Part shown: one piece after another, positions 62,456 to 64,000 of the stretch | How positions within the stretch are numbered: the first letter of the stretch is position 1 | Layout: each line of letters opens with the position of its first letter | Origin: an uncultured Collinsella sp. | GTDB taxonomy: Bacteria; Actinomycetota; Coriobacteriia; Coriobacteriales; Coriobacteriaceae | NCBI GenBank assembly: GCA_934654625.1 | Contig: CAKUGM010000002.1 | Location: 16,553-80,552 of the forward strand | DNA: 64,000 nucleotides | Direction of reading: 5' to 3' | Notes under the pieces: generated by a model | Told to the model about the DNA's origin: nothing | Databases searched by the model: none | What the model saw: the letters and a program-made list of their open reading frames with translations, nothing else | Position numbers and translations under genes: made by a program

Positions 62456-63103
62456 TTATGAGAGACCGTCCAGCGAGGGAAGGTCTGATGTGCTCCACGC
62501 GGAAGATTCAACTTCGCCCTTGTCTCTACAGAATGCGAAAACATTGTCTGTTTCAGCGAAGAAAACAAGGCAGCTAAGCGATTTTGCGTTTTCGGGATTA
62601 TCGCAAACGAGCGTTGCCAGGGCGCTTATGCCAGAGCTGTTTGCAAGACTGATTGTTACCGTATGGGGTTTCGAACCGTTTTCCTCGTCTTCTTCCCAAG
62701 TACCCGTGTAAATGGCGTACTGAGTGGTGCCGATTGCGAGGCGGAGCTCAGCGCTTCCGTCTTTATCGAGAATGAGGGTCGAGTCAGGCTTATTGGTGTG
62801 AACTATGTTTTCAATACCTGTGGTGCTAATGCCAGCAACGTACCATGTGCCGACACACCAAGGTTTCGGTGAGACCAGAGGCATAAGTACATTGACGAGC
62901 AAGACTCCGACGATGACCAAGACGGCAATGCTTGCTGCGATAAACTTTCCGCTCGGTTTTTTGGAAGGGCGAGGGATTGTGGGATCCGCAGCATTGAATG
63001 CGGGATGGCCGATGCTGGTGGCGGATGCATTCAACTGCGCTCCACATTTGTTGCAGAACGCAGCCCCTTCTTTTGTTTCGTTGCCGCAATGGGGACACAC
63101 CAT
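62456..63103 (-). CDS. Zinc-ribbon membrane protein of the cassette family
   Basis: 215 residues. Zinc ribbon CPHCG / CNKCG at residues 3-20, a short linker, one helix (FIAASIAVLVIVGVLLVNVL), and the shared extracytoplasmic domain with CVGTWYVAGISTTGIEN, YTGTWEED, VFAFCRDKGEV and the tail DLPSLDGLS. The tail is identical to that of the frameshifted gene at 59986. The ATG at 63103 follows AGGAGG and is 11 nt after the stop of the gene upstream. Confidence 0.87.
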   Translation of the reverse strand: MVCPHCGNETKEGAAFCNKCGAQLNASATSIGHPAFNAADPTIPRPSKKPSGKFIAASIAVLVIVGVLLVNVLMPLVSPKPWCVGTWYVAGISTTGIENIVHTNKPDSTLILDKDGSAELRLAIGTTQYAIYTGTWEEDEENGSKPHTVTISLANSSGISALATLVCDNPENAKSLSCLVFFAETDNVFAFCRDKGEVESSAWSTSDLPSLDGLS

Positions 63104-63114
63104 GGTAGTACCTC

Positions 63115-63831
63115 CTATTTCTTGGAGCCAGAGAGAAGTGCACTGGCGAACCGGAGGGACAGGGAGGCGCCGATGGCGGAAATGATACTTCCACAGGCTC
63201 TAATAAGAATGTTGATACCTTCCGTTAGCCCCTGCGCGATTTCGTTGAGTTCGTTGACAGCGCTTGTTGTTGCGGCGTATTGCTCTGTATAGAAGTCGGC
63301 GCCAAAAGTATAGGAACTGATGTGCTGGATTCCGATTGAGATGTTGCCGCTGGCGATTACTTGGAAGCCGGCGATAACGATAGCGATTCCCACGCAAACG
63401 CCAATAATATTGACGAGCTTTTGCTTGTTGTCGGAAGACTTTGCCAGGGGAAGGAATGGGGCCATTGAGGGAGCGGTGCCGCTCCCTATCGTATTGACTG
63501 CCGGCGCTGGGGATTTCTTGGCATTTTGTGCAAGGGGAGAGTTGTCGCTGTCGTGTGTGGAAGATTTAGTTCGGGATTCCGCGTCTGCCAGCGATTCTTT
63601 ATTCATTTCGGCCGGTGACTGTCCATTCGAGACGACTTCTTCGTCTTCATTTTGTGTGGTATCCAAGGCTTTCCCTTCATGGCTGATGAGTTCGTTCGCC
63701 TTGTTATCCTCCGCGCCCTGTTCCTCAATTTTGAGGCCACATCCATTGCAGAATGGCATACCGTCTTCAAGTTCTGCTCCGCAACGGGGACAATGCTTCG
63801 GAGATGCGGTCTCTTCGTTGGCGTCGTGCAT
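63115..63831 (-). CDS. Zinc-ribbon membrane protein with Ser/Asp-rich linker
   Basis: 238 residues. Zinc ribbon CPRCG / CNGCG, an acidic linker of ~95 residues, one helix (IIGVCVGIAIVIAGFQVIA), then a helical outer segment and a second hydrophobic region (IRACGSIISAIGASLSL). It lacks the TW/CRDK domain. The ATG at 63831 follows GAAAGGAG. Promoter DNA in front of it is nearly the same as in front of 59986-60650. Confidence 0.83.
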   Translation of the reverse strand: MHDANEETASPKHCPRCGAELEDGMPFCNGCGLKIEEQGAEDNKANELISHEGKALDTTQNEDEEVVSNGQSPAEMNKESLADAESRTKSSTHDSDNSPLAQNAKKSPAPAVNTIGSGTAPSMAPFLPLAKSSDNKQKLVNIIGVCVGIAIVIAGFQVIASGNISIGIQHISSYTFGADFYTEQYAATTSAVNELNEIAQGLTEGINILIRACGSIISAIGASLSLRFASALLSGSKK

Positions 63832-63884
63832 GATTTGCTCCTTTCGAATGCTGACTTCTCTATGGTCTCCTCCCGCTTCGCAAA

Positions 63885-63902
63885 TCAGTTGAGCAACAAA
63901 TT
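63885..63902. promoter_or_regulatory. Operator-like TCAGTTG-AG-CAACAAATT, copy C
   Basis: 54 bp upstream of the start at 63831, exactly as copy B is to its gene. Confidence 0.5.
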
Positions 63903-63960
63903 GGACGGTGCTTTCGGGCGGGCTGGGCGCCTGCGATGGAGTGATGCTCGGTGCCAAATC

Positions 63961-64000
63961 AAAACCCGCGCACAAACGACAACTTTTCGTCAATAATAAG
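63961..64000. repeat. Long hairpin repeat, copy 3 (cut by the window end)
   Basis: The left arm AAACCCGCGCACAAACG and the next 22 nt are the same as in copy 2; the right arm lies past base 64000. It suggests another cassette follows. Confidence 0.75.

Noticed and set aside
1..64000. CRISPR array, transposase, integrase or prophage
   Set aside because: No regular spaced repeats and no such protein seen; the hairpin repeats at 58898, 60779 and 63961 are kilobases apart.

Overview
The window looks like a chromosomal segment of a Collinsella-type gut actinobacterium (class Coriobacteriia). The reasons are the high-GC codon use, the PknB/PP2C/FHA cell-division cluster in actinobacterial order with a SEDS-PBP fusion, the mannose-family PTS sugar-acid genes, and many Cys4 zinc-ribbon membrane proteins. 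I see no integrase, transposase, CRISPR array or rRNA. The species assignment is an inference from gene content.

Layout. 1-5206 (minus): an SPFH-like protein, two zinc-ribbon membrane proteins, a transmembrane Ser/Thr kinase and a small HTH regulator, with two copies of a palindrome around the kinase. 5575-18648 (plus): branched-chain aminotransferase, M42 peptidase, a large LPxTx surface protein, a polar amino-acid ABC transporter, pyrE, a lipoprotein, CstA, and a 669-residue protein with a JetD/DUF2220-like TOPRIM domain. 18756-26458 (mostly minus): Tex, a 138-bp inverted-repeat element, tRNA-Gln(TTG), a peptidoglycan-binding protein, a 47-residue membrane peptide, a polyprenyl synthase, galE and a Tat-exported murein hydrolase. 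26652-27614: murB. 27820-37707 (minus): kinase, FhaA-like, FhaB-like, PP2C, fused FtsW/RodA-PBP, PASTA kinase; ATGA overlaps couple FhaB to PP2C and PP2C to the fusion. 37855-40314: dnaX.

40420-53856 reads as one sugar-acid catabolic regulon: an RpiR regulator, mannose-family EIIC/D/A/B, a 2-hydroxyacid dehydrogenase, an HAD phosphatase, a split UxaA-type dehydratase, KDPG aldolase, a GldA-like dehydrogenase, HPr, then divergent IlvD/Edd-family dehydratase and short NAD-type 6-phosphogluconate dehydrogenase. The same AT-rich CGAAAT/TTTCG operator-like words stand before the PTS operon, the HAD operon and the dehydratase/gnd pair. This fits PTS import of a sugar acid followed by Entner-Doudoroff-like cleavage.

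53995-54915: ybaB-recR. 55068-58837: a second signalling triad (membrane protein, membrane kinase, FHA protein). 58838-64000 (minus): tandemly duplicated cassettes, each closed by the same long hairpin and carrying DUF2752 and zinc-ribbon or related membrane proteins. Two of these genes are out of frame at C9 and C10 tracts near their N-termini, which suggests phase variation or a homopolymer sequencing artefact. The cassette genes share a palindrome (GTTG-(A)G-CAAC core) with the kinase region at the other end of the window, so the two edges may belong to one kinase/zinc-ribbon envelope-signalling network.
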